Source: Sphingopyxis italica (GTDB taxonomy: Bacteria > Pseudomonadota > Alphaproteobacteria > Sphingomonadales > Sphingomonadaceae). From it: a stretch of DNA of 64,000 nucleotides. Under the pieces are notes generated by a model. The model did not search any database and was not told where the DNA came from. It saw only the letters and a program-made list of their open reading frames with translations. The position numbers were made by a program, and so were the translations under genes. Below are positions 36,275 through 44,521 of the stretch, piece by piece. The DNA lies in contig NZ_JAATIT010000003.1 in NCBI RefSeq assembly GCF_011926545.1, forward strand, positions 599,071-663,070. The letters are read 5' to 3'. How positions within the stretch are numbered: position 1 is the stretch's first letter; the number at the start of each line of letters is the position of its first letter.

Positions 36275-36996
36275 TGGATATGGCCAGCGCATCGCTCGCC
36301 CCCGCCCCGGCGTTCGAACCCGTTTCCGAGGAAAGCGGCAAGCCGCACCTGCGCGGCTGCCCGGTGAGCTTCGCGAAGCTCAAGGCGCTGCTCGCCGCCG
36401 ACCTCTATCGCTATGCCGGCCGCACCGGCTTCGGCGCCTTCGCGCGGCATTATGCCTTTACCCCGGGGTATAAATATACGGTGCTGATGCGCACGGCGGG
36501 CTGGCTCAAACTCAAGCCCGCCAAGGCCTTCGGCCTCTATCCGCTCGCCAAATGGCTGCTGCTGCGCGCGCGCTATAAATATGGCTTTGCGATCCCCGAA
36601 TATATGGAGATCGGGCCGGGCCTGTTCCTCAACCGTTTCGGCGGCTTTTATTTTCACGGCGACGCGGTGCTCGGCAGCAATGTCAACATCACCCACGGCG
36701 TCGTGCTCGGCTATATGAACCGCGGCAGCCGCCGCGGCGCGCCGGTGATCGGCGACCGCAGCTTTCTGGGTTCGGGCGCCAAGGTCATCGGCGGCATCAC
36801 CGTGGGCGCCGAGGCGGCGATCGGCGCCAATGCGGTGGTGACGAAGGACGTGCCTGAACGCGGCGTGGTCGGCGGAATTCCGGCAAAGCTGCTCTCGGAT
36901 CAGGGATCGGCGGGCTATATCAACCGTCTCGCCCCGCCCGAACTGCTCGCGGCATGCGAGGGCGCGCTCCATGGGGCAATGACCAAGCCCCGCTGA
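36274..36996 (+). CDS. Serine acetyltransferase-like hexapeptide-repeat protein
   Basis: The protein has 240 residues. The N-terminal helical part (KALLAADLYRYAG, then ARYKYGFAIPEYMEIGPGL) precedes a left-handed beta-helix with HGDAVLGSNVNITHGVVLGY, PVIGDRSFLGSGAKVIGGI and AAIGANAVVTKDVPERGVVGG. This arrangement is that of serine O-acetyltransferase relatives in polysaccharide loci (WcaB-like), which acetylate sugars rather than serine. It sits directly after the export lipoprotein with a TGATG overlap. It probably adds O-acetyl groups to the exopolysaccharide. Confidence 0.85.
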   Translation: MDMASASLAPAPAFEPVSEESGKPHLRGCPVSFAKLKALLAADLYRYAGRTGFGAFARHYAFTPGYKYTVLMRTAGWLKLKPAKAFGLYPLAKWLLLRARYKYGFAIPEYMEIGPGLFLNRFGGFYFHGDAVLGSNVNITHGVVLGYMNRGSRRGAPVIGDRSFLGSGAKVIGGITVGAEAAIGANAVVTKDVPERGVVGGIPAKLLSDQGSAGYINRLAPPELLAACEGALHGAMTKPR

Positions 36997-37002
36997 TCGG
37001 AG

Positions 37003-38301
37003 CTACAGACCCGAGAAGGTCACCCCTACCGAAACGCGGTTGTCGGTGAATTCGCGACCCGCATTAAAGCCCCAACTCGACTGCGTGCGCCGCTGCACAT
37101 CGAAGCGAAGCGCCATCCGCTTGCTCACCAGATAGGAGGCGTTGGCGCGCCAGGTCCAGCGGTCGTCCTGCCGGTCTATATTATTGAAATCGCGCTTTTC
37201 GAGCTCGCCGCCCGCGCTGATGATCAGGTTGCGCAGCAGCTCGTAATCCGCGCGCAGCGTCATGTTGGTGGCAAGATAGCCCGTGGCGCCGTTAACGCCG
37301 GTTTCCTTGATGCCGCGGTCGACGGTGCCGGTGATCGTCACCAGCGGGGTCAGGAAATAGGCGAGCTCGCCGCGTACGAGGAAGCCCGAAACATCCTCGA
37401 ACTCGGCCGGGCGATAATCCTGATGGAGATAGCCGAGCCGCAGCGCACCACGCGCCTTGCGACCGAGTTCGAAGCTCGCGCCCGCGGCGAGGTCGAAACC
37501 CGTCGAATCGCGCGCCGCGACCGGGCCGATGCGCTCGCGATAATCGCGCTTGTTGTATGAGCCCGCGACAAACAGCGCGATGCTCGGGCTCAGCGCATAT
37601 TCGCCGACCGCGCTGCCGGTGTAGGTCGTGTGATCGCGGAAATCCTGGTCGATCGGCGTGCCGTCGGGTGTCACGCTGTCCCCATAGTTGCGATTTTCAA
37701 CGTCGATCACCCCGCGCACGCGCAGGCGGTTGAAGACATGCGTATAGGTCGCGGTGCCGCCGTTCAGCGTGAAGCGGATCGGCCGCGACGCCTGCGTCGG
37801 GCTGTCGGGCGAGACGCGTTCCTGGCTGTAGCGCCCGTTGCGAAACGTGACGTCGAGCGTGTCCGACTTGCTGATCGTCCAGGCCGCGCCCGCGCTCACC
37901 GCATATTGGGTGGCGTTTTCGCTCGACCGGTCGGCGTAGCGCAGCAGGTCGAGTTCGCCGTTGAGCGACAGCTTGAGGTTCGGCGACGGCCGCACGAGCG
38001 AGATACGCGGGCGGATGCGCAGATAGGCGTCGCCGATCTCGTCATCGGGCTGCGCATAGAGATTGTCGTCATAGCCCGCGCCGATCGCGATGCGCGGCAG
38101 CAGTTCGAGCGTGCCAACGTGAATGGGCTCCGCCGTATAATCGGGTCGGCGGCGTTCGAGCACGCTGATATTGCGGTCGCGCCCGAAGCTGTTTTCGCTC
38201 GACACCGAACCGAGCCCGTCGGTCGCGTCCGATTGCTGCGCGAGCGCGGGCGCGGCGAAGCCGCAGCCGCCGAGCAGCGCGATGGAGAGGACGCGCTTCA
38301 T
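37003..38301 (-). CDS. Outer-membrane beta-barrel protein of the exopolysaccharide locus
   Basis: The protein has 432 residues. A signal peptide, MKRVLSIALLGGCGFAAPALA, is followed by amphipathic beta-strands through to the end (IAIGAGYDDNLYAQPDD, then many TDTYxx-like alternating strands, ending DNRVSVGVTFSGL). The pattern matches the putative beta-barrel porin-2 family (BBP2) found beside polymer-export genes. It may help anchor or release the polymer at the outer membrane. Start 38301 overlaps the stop of the upstream phosphatase-like gene by 4 bases. A longer reading to 39243 is a frame shadow. Confidence 0.82.
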   Translation of the reverse strand: MKRVLSIALLGGCGFAAPALAQQSDATDGLGSVSSENSFGRDRNISVLERRRPDYTAEPIHVGTLELLPRIAIGAGYDDNLYAQPDDEIGDAYLRIRPRISLVRPSPNLKLSLNGELDLLRYADRSSENATQYAVSAGAAWTISKSDTLDVTFRNGRYSQERVSPDSPTQASRPIRFTLNGGTATYTHVFNRLRVRGVIDVENRNYGDSVTPDGTPIDQDFRDHTTYTGSAVGEYALSPSIALFVAGSYNKRDYRERIGPVAARDSTGFDLAAGASFELGRKARGALRLGYLHQDYRPAEFEDVSGFLVRGELAYFLTPLVTITGTVDRGIKETGVNGATGYLATNMTLRADYELLRNLIISAGGELEKRDFNNIDRQDDRWTWRANASYLVSKRMALRFDVQRRTQSSWGFNAGREFTDNRVSVGVTFSGL

Positions 38302-39212
38302 CGGCGCGCCAGCGTCACGAGGATCGGCCGATGGTCCGATCCGGTCGCGGGCAATCGCCGCGCCGACACCAGCCCCCAATCGGGCCCGGCATAGAGATGG
38401 TCGATCGGCAGCACGGGAAGCGCGCGCGGCCAGCTGGGCGCGCGCGTCATGCGGATGAGCGGGGCGAGGGCGCGGTCCTGCTCGCGCATCGCCGCGGCCC
38501 AAGGGGTCAGGTTCATGTCGCCTGCAACGATCAAGGCATCGCGATCGATCCGTGCCAGCGCCCGCGCCACGTCGCGCCTGCGCACCGCCTGATCGCGCGA
38601 CGTCGGCCGGGGGTAGTGCAGCGTGGCCACCATGAACGCCTCGCCGGCCGGCGGCGCGATCCGCGCCCAGAGCAAGGCGGGACCGAATTTGCGGCCGTTT
38701 TCGTCCTTCAGGAAATAATCGCTCCCGGTGATCGGCCAGCGCGAGAAAATGGCGAGATCGCAGCCCGGCGGACAATCGGTCGCATGGGCGAAATGCTGGT
38801 TCAGCGCCGCAAGCATCGGCTGGAAGCTGCCGTTCACCTCTTGCAACATCACCACGTCGGGCCGCGCATCGATGATCGCCCGCGCGGTGTCGGCGGGGTC
38901 GGTATTGCGGGACCAGACATTGTGCGTCAGCACCTGAACCTGCGGCGCGCCTGCGGGCGCGGTGGGAATATCGCGCAGCCATTCGGGCGCCACCCCGACC
39001 GCGAACGGCACCAGCGTCAGCGAGGCCGCGGCGACCGCCCAGCCCCACCGCCACCGGGCAAGCAGCAGCCCCAGCAAGGCCGCCACCCCGAACAGTGGCA
39101 GGAAGGACGCGAGCGGGTCGAGCGCCGGCAACCATCCGCCGGCGAGTGACAGCCACGCAACGACGATTCCCCCGCCCGCCAGCAGGGAACCGAAGACGCG
39201 GACCAGCTTCAC
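38298..39212 (-). CDS. Endonuclease/exonuclease/phosphatase-family membrane protein
   Basis: The product is 304 residues. Two or three N-terminal transmembrane helices (LLAGGGIVVAWLSLAGGW, FLPLFGVAALLGLLL and a third) precede an EEP domain with LTHNVWSRN, VVMLQEVN (Glu), IVAGDMNLTPW (Asp-Asn) and GSDHRPILVTL (Ser-Asp-His). The catalytic domain would face the periplasm. Members act on nucleic acids, phosphoinositides or sphingomyelin-like lipids, so the substrate is open. Start is GTG 39212, overlapping the stop of the upstream GT2 gene (GTGA). Translational coupling ties it to exopolysaccharide genes. Confidence 0.85.
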   Translation of the reverse strand: MKLVRVFGSLLAGGGIVVAWLSLAGGWLPALDPLASFLPLFGVAALLGLLLARWRWGWAVAAASLTLVPFAVGVAPEWLRDIPTAPAGAPQVQVLTHNVWSRNTDPADTARAIIDARPDVVMLQEVNGSFQPMLAALNQHFAHATDCPPGCDLAIFSRWPITGSDYFLKDENGRKFGPALLWARIAPPAGEAFMVATLHYPRPTSRDQAVRRRDVARALARIDRDALIVAGDMNLTPWAAAMREQDRALAPLIRMTRAPSWPRALPVLPIDHLYAGPDWGLVSARRLPATGSDHRPILVTLARR

Positions 39213-40174
39213 GCGCGGGCGCGCAGCCGGTTGCGCAGCGCATGGCCCGACTGCCGGAGCGACGCGGGGATCAGTTTCGCGGCGAGCAGCAGGGCGGCCG
39301 TGCCCGTCCCCTCGGGCAGATAGACATCGCCGACCCGGATCGCCGTCCGCCCCGGATATTTCATCGCATAGCGGGCGTAGTGCGCAATCTCCTGATTGAC
39401 GAGGCGGCGCAGCAAGGCGGCCTCGCGCGGCGGGGCGCCCGCAAGCATCGCCCGCGCCGTCTCGACCAGACACGGCACGTCGAGCGTCGTGGTCGATTTG
39501 CTCACCTTGTTGTCGCTGTCGCGGTGAAAGCGTGCGGTGATCCGCGGATCGTAGCGCAGCGCCCCCTTGGCGAGCACGCGCAGCCACAAATCCTTGTCGC
39601 CGCCGCGCACCGCGCGCCCTTCGGGGAAGAGGCCCGCCTCGAACAAAGTGTCGCGGCGGATCGCGATCGCCCCGGTCCACATCGGGCATTCGCGCACCGC
39701 GAGCCATGCAGACAGAAACTCCGCGAAGTCGAGGCTCCGGGCGCGATCGAGCTCAGGCGCGATCCGCTGTGGTTGCGAGCGATCGTCGAAGACATGGTCG
39801 AACCGCGTCGCCGCCGCGCGCACGTCGGGGTCGGCGCTTATGCCTTCGGCCAGCACCGCCAGATGATCGGGCTCCCACAGATCGTCGGCATCGAGGAAGG
39901 CGATCCAGTCGCCGCTCGCGGCGCGGATGCCGACATTGCGCCCGGCATAGCCGCCCGGCCCCGGCGCCGCGAGGTCGCGCAGCTTGATCCGCGCGTCGCC
40001 GATCGCGGCCGCCAGTTCGCGCCCGCCGTCGGTCGAGCCATTGTCGATCACGAGTATCTCATGCGCGGGATAGCTCTGCACGAGCGCGCTCTCGATCGCC
40101 GCGCGGACATGCGCGGCCTTGTTATAGAGCGGCATCACCACGGAAAAGCGCGGAGTGGATCGGGACATCGTCAT
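39209..40174 (-). CDS. Glycosyltransferase family 2
   Basis: The protein has 321 residues of GT-A fold: FSVVMPLYNKAAHVRAAIES, EILVIDNGSTDGG, and the metal/nucleotide DXD region WIAFLDADDLWEPDH. GGDKDLWLRVL, near residue 200, is the ED-type acceptor motif. The C-terminal helical tail is Arg-rich. The start at 40174 overlaps the stop of the upstream GT2 gene by one base; a second ATG is at 40168. It is in the minus-strand unit GT2-GT2-EEP-barrel. It adds a sugar of unknown identity to the repeat unit. Confidence 0.9.
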   Translation of the reverse strand: MTMSRSTPRFSVVMPLYNKAAHVRAAIESALVQSYPAHEILVIDNGSTDGGRELAAAIGDARIKLRDLAAPGPGGYAGRNVGIRAASGDWIAFLDADDLWEPDHLAVLAEGISADPDVRAAATRFDHVFDDRSQPQRIAPELDRARSLDFAEFLSAWLAVRECPMWTGAIAIRRDTLFEAGLFPEGRAVRGGDKDLWLRVLAKGALRYDPRITARFHRDSDNKVSKSTTTLDVPCLVETARAMLAGAPPREAALLRRLVNQEIAHYARYAMKYPGRTAIRVGDVYLPEGTGTAALLLAAKLIPASLRQSGHALRNRLRARA

Positions 40175-41043
40175 CAGTCGCGCGCTGCCTTTCGTCCCCC
40201 CGCGAGATTGAAAAACTCGCCCACCGCCACTCCGGCGAGTTGCAACGTCAGCAACATCACCGCCAGCCGGCGCCGCAGCGACAACTCGCGCGTGATCGCC
40301 GCGCGGCGCAGTCGCCGCATCGTATCGATGGCGGTGATGCCGAGCACATGGACGAGGCGCGGGCGCCCCGCGGTGCGATCCCAGCGCCCGCCGCTCAGCC
40401 GCTGGCGCTTGCGCACCAGTTCGGCGCGGCTCGCGCGCACCGGATGGCGCACGATCATGGCAGGCACATAGACGAGTGGCCGGTCCGCCGCGCGGATGCG
40501 CAGCGCCATCTGCCGGTCGCCGCCCGACTTCAACGCCGCGTCGAACCCGCCGAGTTCGCGAAGAAGCGCCGTCTCGCTCGCCCAATTGGCGGTCGCGCAA
40601 TTGCCGCGCGCGGCGTGTGCCTGCGGAAAGCTGAACAACCGTTCGTAATCGCCGAAAACCTCGCGCTCGGGCGCGATCTCGTCGAACAATTCGATCTTGC
40701 CCGCGAGCACGCCGAAGCCGGGGTTCGCCGCCGCCGCGCGCAGCACCTGCTCCAGCCAGTCGGATGCGGGCTCGCAATCGGCATCGGTAAAGGACGTAAT
40801 CGGCGCGCGCACCCGCTCGATCCCGCGGTTGCGCGCGACATAAGAGCCGGGTTGCGGCTCTTCGAGCAGTTCGACGCCGGCGTAGCTTCGCGCAATCTTG
40901 CGCGTGGTATCGCTCGACCCATTGTCGACGACGATGATCTGATAGGCGTCACGCGGCAAAGTCTGACGCGCGAGCGCATCGAGGCAACGGCCGAGCACGG
41001 CTTCGCCGTTCCATACGGGTATGACGACTGCGACTTGAAACAT
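40174..41043 (-). CDS. Glycosyltransferase family 2
   Basis: The protein has 289 residues. It opens VAVVIPVWNGEAVLGRCLDA, with QIIVVDNGSSDTT and the DXD-containing ITSFTDADCEPASDWLEQV; later GGFDAALKSGGDRQMALRI supplies the acceptor-side acidic motif. The C-terminus has one hydrophobic helix (LAVMLLTLQLAGVAVGEFFNL), suggesting membrane attachment. It is first in the four-gene minus-strand unit and diverges from the GT25 gene across a 225-base spacer with no other recognisable feature. Confidence 0.9.
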   Translation of the reverse strand: MFQVAVVIPVWNGEAVLGRCLDALARQTLPRDAYQIIVVDNGSSDTTRKIARSYAGVELLEEPQPGSYVARNRGIERVRAPITSFTDADCEPASDWLEQVLRAAAANPGFGVLAGKIELFDEIAPEREVFGDYERLFSFPQAHAARGNCATANWASETALLRELGGFDAALKSGGDRQMALRIRAADRPLVYVPAMIVRHPVRASRAELVRKRQRLSGGRWDRTAGRPRLVHVLGITAIDTMRRLRRAAITRELSLRRRLAVMLLTLQLAGVAVGEFFNLAGGRKAARD

Positions 41044-41268
41044 GAATAGGCCTGTCCAGTGCCCCCGCCGCGGCTCAATCGGTCCGTGGCCCCACTCAGG
41101 TCAACCATATGCTGCACCTGCGAAGACGAGCCGCCCCGTGGACCGGACGACCGGAGCCCGCGCGCCTTCGCTCTCAAATAATTGCCCGCTACCAAGGATC
41201 GCGTCGGGCCGGTCGCCCGTTTGCACCGCGCAGACCTGGCGGCAGTGGTGAATAGGAGACGCATATCC

Positions 41269-42030
41269 GTGGGTGAGTTCCTGCCCCAAACGGGCGAAGC
41301 CGCCGAAATATTGGTGGTGTCGCTCGAATCCGCCGAGGCCCGCCGGGCGGCCTTTGCCGCGCGCGCGGCGGAGACATCCCTCGCGTGGCGCTTCTTCGAT
41401 GCCTGCACCGCCCCCGCGCCGGGCATGACGATCGACGAAGCCGCGATCCGCCGCAACAAGGGCCGCGCGATGAGCAAGGGCGAGATCGGTTGTTACGCCA
41501 GCCATTTCTCGATCTGGCGGGACATGATCGAACGCGGCGTGCGCCAGGCGATCGTCCTCGAGGATGATACGGTCGTCGACTGGGCGTATCTCGAGCCGCT
41601 CGCGCGCACCGATCTCCATGCTGAGGGCATCGATTACCTCCGCCTCTATGCCAAGCGGCCGACGTGGCAGCGCGTGGTCCGGCGCGACTTCCTCCAGCAT
41701 TCGCGCGCGATCGTCGAGCTGGTCGGGCTCGCATACGGCACGCAGGGCTATGCGATCACGCTCGAGGGCGCGCGGCGGCTCGCCGAGCATTGCCGCACCG
41801 TCCGCCGCCCGATCGACGACGAGATGGACCGGTCGTGGGCGCATGGTCTCCCCAATCTCGCGCTCTTTCCGGCGCCGATCCTCGAGGCGGCGATCGTCTC
41901 GGACATCGGCAATTCGCGCTTCGTTCCCAAGAACGACCCGCTCTATCATTCGGCAAGGCAAAGGCTCTGGCGCCAGATCGAACGCGCGCGGATGCGGATG
42001 CTGAAAGCGAGGCGGCTGCTTGAACGCTGA
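41269..42030 (+). CDS. Glycosyltransferase family 25 (LOS-type beta-galactosyl/glycosyltransferase)
   Basis: The protein has 253 residues of GT25 type: an opening ILVVSLESAEARRAAFAARA, then MSKGEIGCYASHFSIWRDMI and QAIVLEDDTVVDWAYLEPLA with the ED-x-D metal motif, then LAYGTQGYAITLEGARRLAEH. The start is GTG 41269, 10 bases after AGGAG (41254-41258); the upstream extension to 41182 lacks family residues. The flippase gene overlaps its last 11 bases. Donor and acceptor are unknown. Confidence 0.86.
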   Translation: MGEFLPQTGEAAEILVVSLESAEARRAAFAARAAETSLAWRFFDACTAPAPGMTIDEAAIRRNKGRAMSKGEIGCYASHFSIWRDMIERGVRQAIVLEDDTVVDWAYLEPLARTDLHAEGIDYLRLYAKRPTWQRVVRRDFLQHSRAIVELVGLAYGTQGYAITLEGARRLAEHCRTVRRPIDDEMDRSWAHGLPNLALFPAPILEAAIVSDIGNSRFVPKNDPLYHSARQRLWRQIERARMRMLKARRLLER

Positions 42031-43501
42031 TCTCCCCACCCGCTTCGACGCGGGGTTACGCGCACGCAGCCGCAGTTCGATCGGCTGGACGGTCACGCGT
42101 TTCCTGTCCGACCAGATCTTCTCCTTCGTCGTCTTCGTCATCCTCGCGCGCCTGCTGGCGCAAGCGGACATCGGCGCCTTCGCGGTGATGGCGGTAACCG
42201 CCGAGGCGTTCCGCATCATCGCGACAGCCGGCCTCGTGCAGACGATCGCGCGCAAGAAGGAGATCACCCGGGCCTTCCTCGACACCATCTATCGCTCGCA
42301 GCAGGCCTTCTCCTTCGTCTCCGCGATCTTGATCATGGCGCTGGCGCAGCCGATCGCGGGCTGGATGGATGCGCCGGACATCGCGCTTCCGCTCGCGGTG
42401 ATGAGCCTGACGCTGCCGATCTCCTCCTTCGGTGCGACGCACATGGCGCTGCGCCTGCGCGAGTTCGGACATCGCACCACCGCGCTCCGCTCGGTCGCCG
42501 GCGGGCTGATCGGCGGGACGGCCGCCGTGGTGGCGGCCTTCGCCGGGCTTGGCCTGTGGAGCCTCGTCATCCAGCGCCTCGTCACCGAGATCGTCGGGCT
42601 GGTGCTGTCGCGCGCCTCCTATGACTGGAAACCCGGCTGGCAATTCGACTGGGCCATCTTGCGCGGCAATTTGATGCTCAATGCCAGCCTGATCTATGTC
42701 CAGCTCGCCTTCCTCGCCACCGTGCGGGTGCAGGAAATGGCGATCGGCGCCGGGATCGGGCTCGCCGCCGTCGGTATCTATCGCACCGCCTGGCGCACCG
42801 TCGAGCTGATCGGCCGCGGCGCGATCCAGCCTTTCACGCAGGTCGCGGTGCAGACGCTCGCGCGCGTCAAGGACGATCCCGCCGAGCTGCGCCGCGCTTA
42901 CCGTTGGATGATTTCGCGCGCTTCGGCGCTCTCCTTCCCGGCACTCGTCGGTTTCGGCGCGCTCGCGCCGATCGCGATCCCGACCGTGTTCGGCGCCAAA
43001 TGGGCCGAGGCGGGTGAGCTCGCGCAGATTTTCGCCTTCATGGCGCTGCCCTTCACCCTCAACTTCTTCGCCTCGCCTTCGCTCAGCGTGCTCGGCGCGG
43101 CGCGCAGCCTGATTTCGCTGTCGACGACGCAGCTCGTGCTCGGCGTCGCGCTGACGCTCGCGGCGCTGCCCTTTGGCCTCTTCGCGGTCGCCGTTTCTTA
43201 TGTGGGGCGCGCCTATCTCACCCTGCCGATGCAAATCTGGCTGCTCCGCCGCGCGTCGGGCATCCGGCCGATCGACAGCCTGCGCGCGGTCGGCCCGCCG
43301 CTCGTCGCTTCCTCGCTGATGGGCGTCGCGCTCGCGATCGCGATGCGGCTGCTCGGCGATCATTTCGCGGGCTGGCAGGCTTTGCTGCTGCTCATCGCGA
43401 TCGGCGCGCTCTTCTACGGCGCCGCGCTGCTCGCCATCTCCGGGACATGGCGAAACCGCCTCCTCTCCCTCTCCCGACAGCTCAGAAAGAGCCCGATATG
43501 A
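42020..43501 (+). CDS. Polysaccharide flippase (Wzx/MATE-like fold)
   Basis: A 493-residue integral membrane protein with about twelve to fourteen helices. The beginning, WTVTRFLSDQIFSFVVFVILARLLAQADIGAFAVMAV, matches the oligosaccharide flippase family. It would carry the undecaprenyl-linked repeat unit across the inner membrane for polymerisation. Start is TTG 42020, inside the end of the GT25 gene; no ATG fits upstream of the first helix. Its stop overlaps the pyruvyltransferase start (ATGA). Confidence 0.9.
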   Translation: MNADLPTRFDAGLRARSRSSIGWTVTRFLSDQIFSFVVFVILARLLAQADIGAFAVMAVTAEAFRIIATAGLVQTIARKKEITRAFLDTIYRSQQAFSFVSAILIMALAQPIAGWMDAPDIALPLAVMSLTLPISSFGATHMALRLREFGHRTTALRSVAGGLIGGTAAVVAAFAGLGLWSLVIQRLVTEIVGLVLSRASYDWKPGWQFDWAILRGNLMLNASLIYVQLAFLATVRVQEMAIGAGIGLAAVGIYRTAWRTVELIGRGAIQPFTQVAVQTLARVKDDPAELRRAYRWMISRASALSFPALVGFGALAPIAIPTVFGAKWAEAGELAQIFAFMALPFTLNFFASPSLSVLGAARSLISLSTTQLVLGVALTLAALPFGLFAVAVSYVGRAYLTLPMQIWLLRRASGIRPIDSLRAVGPPLVASSLMGVALAIAMRLLGDHFAGWQALLLLIAIGALFYGAALLAISGTWRNRLLSLSRQLRKSPI

Positions 43502-44499
43502 CCATGAAAAGCGCCGACCTGCTCGTCGGCGAGCTCGCCGACCATTTCGCCCGCATACTCGATGCCGTGCTGCCGGCGGGCAAGCTCGCCCTCGTCGACT
43601 TTCCCGACCATTCCAACGTCGGCGACTCGGCGATCTGGCTCGGCGAGATGGCCTATCTGCGAAAAAGAAGCCGCCTCCCCGCCTATTATTCCGCGATCGC
43701 CGATTTCGACGACGAAGCCTGCCGCGCGGCGATCGACGACGGGCCGATCCTGATCCACGGCGGCGGCAATATGGGGACGCTCTGGCCCAAGCATGAAGCC
43801 TTTCGCCTCCACCTCCTCCGCACCCATCGCGGCCATCCGGTCGTTCAGATGCCGCAGTCGATCCACTATGCCGACCCCGCCGCCGCGGCCGAGATGGCCG
43901 AAGCGATCCGCGCGCACGGTCAGCTCACCCTGCTCGTCCGCGACGCCCGCTCGCTCGCCTTTGCCGAGCGGCATTTCGACTGCAGGGTCCGGCTCTGTCC
44001 CGATGCCGCGCTGATGCTGGGCCGCCAACAGCGCCCGCCCGCCACGGTGCCGGTTTTCGCGCTGCTCCGCACCGACCATGAGCGGGCGCCCGGCGGCGCC
44101 GACGCACTCCCCGCCGGCGTGGCCGCCGACGACTGGCTCGAAGAGGACCCCGCCCAAAAGCGCCGCCTGCGCCTGTCGCTCAAGCTCGGCCGCCTTTTCA
44201 ACCGCGATCTGATGGCGCAGCGCGCCGCGCGGCAACAGCGCCTCGCCGAGTGGCGGTTTCAGCGCGGGCTCACGATGCTCTCGGCGGGCGAGTTGGTCGT
44301 CACCGACCGGCTCCACGCGCATATCCTCTCGCTGCTGCTCGATATTCCGCACGTCCTGCTCGACAACAGCTATGGCAAGGTCGCGGGCTTCGCCGACCAA
44401 TGGACGGGCGATTATGGCGGACTGATGCGCGCGACGAGCCGCGCCGAGGCCTTTGGAACCGCGCTCGCCTGTGTGGCGCCGCAGATCGTCGACGGCTGA
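43498..44499 (+). CDS. Polysaccharide pyruvyl transferase
   Basis: The product is 333 residues. PS_pyruv_trans family: VDFPDHSNVGDSAIWLGEMAY near the start, PILIHGGGNMGTLWPKHEAF, VVQMPQSIHYADP, and the C-terminal ELVVTDRLHAHILSLLLDIPHVLLDNSYGKV. It transfers pyruvate from PEP to make a ketal on a sugar, adding negative charge to the polymer. It overlaps the flippase gene by 4 bases and converges on the priming transferase gene 22 bases away. Confidence 0.93.
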   Translation: MTMKSADLLVGELADHFARILDAVLPAGKLALVDFPDHSNVGDSAIWLGEMAYLRKRSRLPAYYSAIADFDDEACRAAIDDGPILIHGGGNMGTLWPKHEAFRLHLLRTHRGHPVVQMPQSIHYADPAAAAEMAEAIRAHGQLTLLVRDARSLAFAERHFDCRVRLCPDAALMLGRQQRPPATVPVFALLRTDHERAPGGADALPAGVAADDWLEEDPAQKRRLRLSLKLGRLFNRDLMAQRAARQQRLAEWRFQRGLTMLSAGELVVTDRLHAHILSLLLDIPHVLLDNSYGKVAGFADQWTGDYGGLMRATSRAEAFGTALACVAPQIVDG

Positions 44500-44521
44500 G
44501 GAGCCCGCCGCCCCGCCTGCC

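Noticed and set aside
41044..41268. Search of the 225-base gap between divergent glycosyltransferase genes for an RNA gene or small ORF
   Set aside because: No tRNA-like fold, hairpin terminator or credible ORF seen; treated as a divergent promoter region without assigned boxes.
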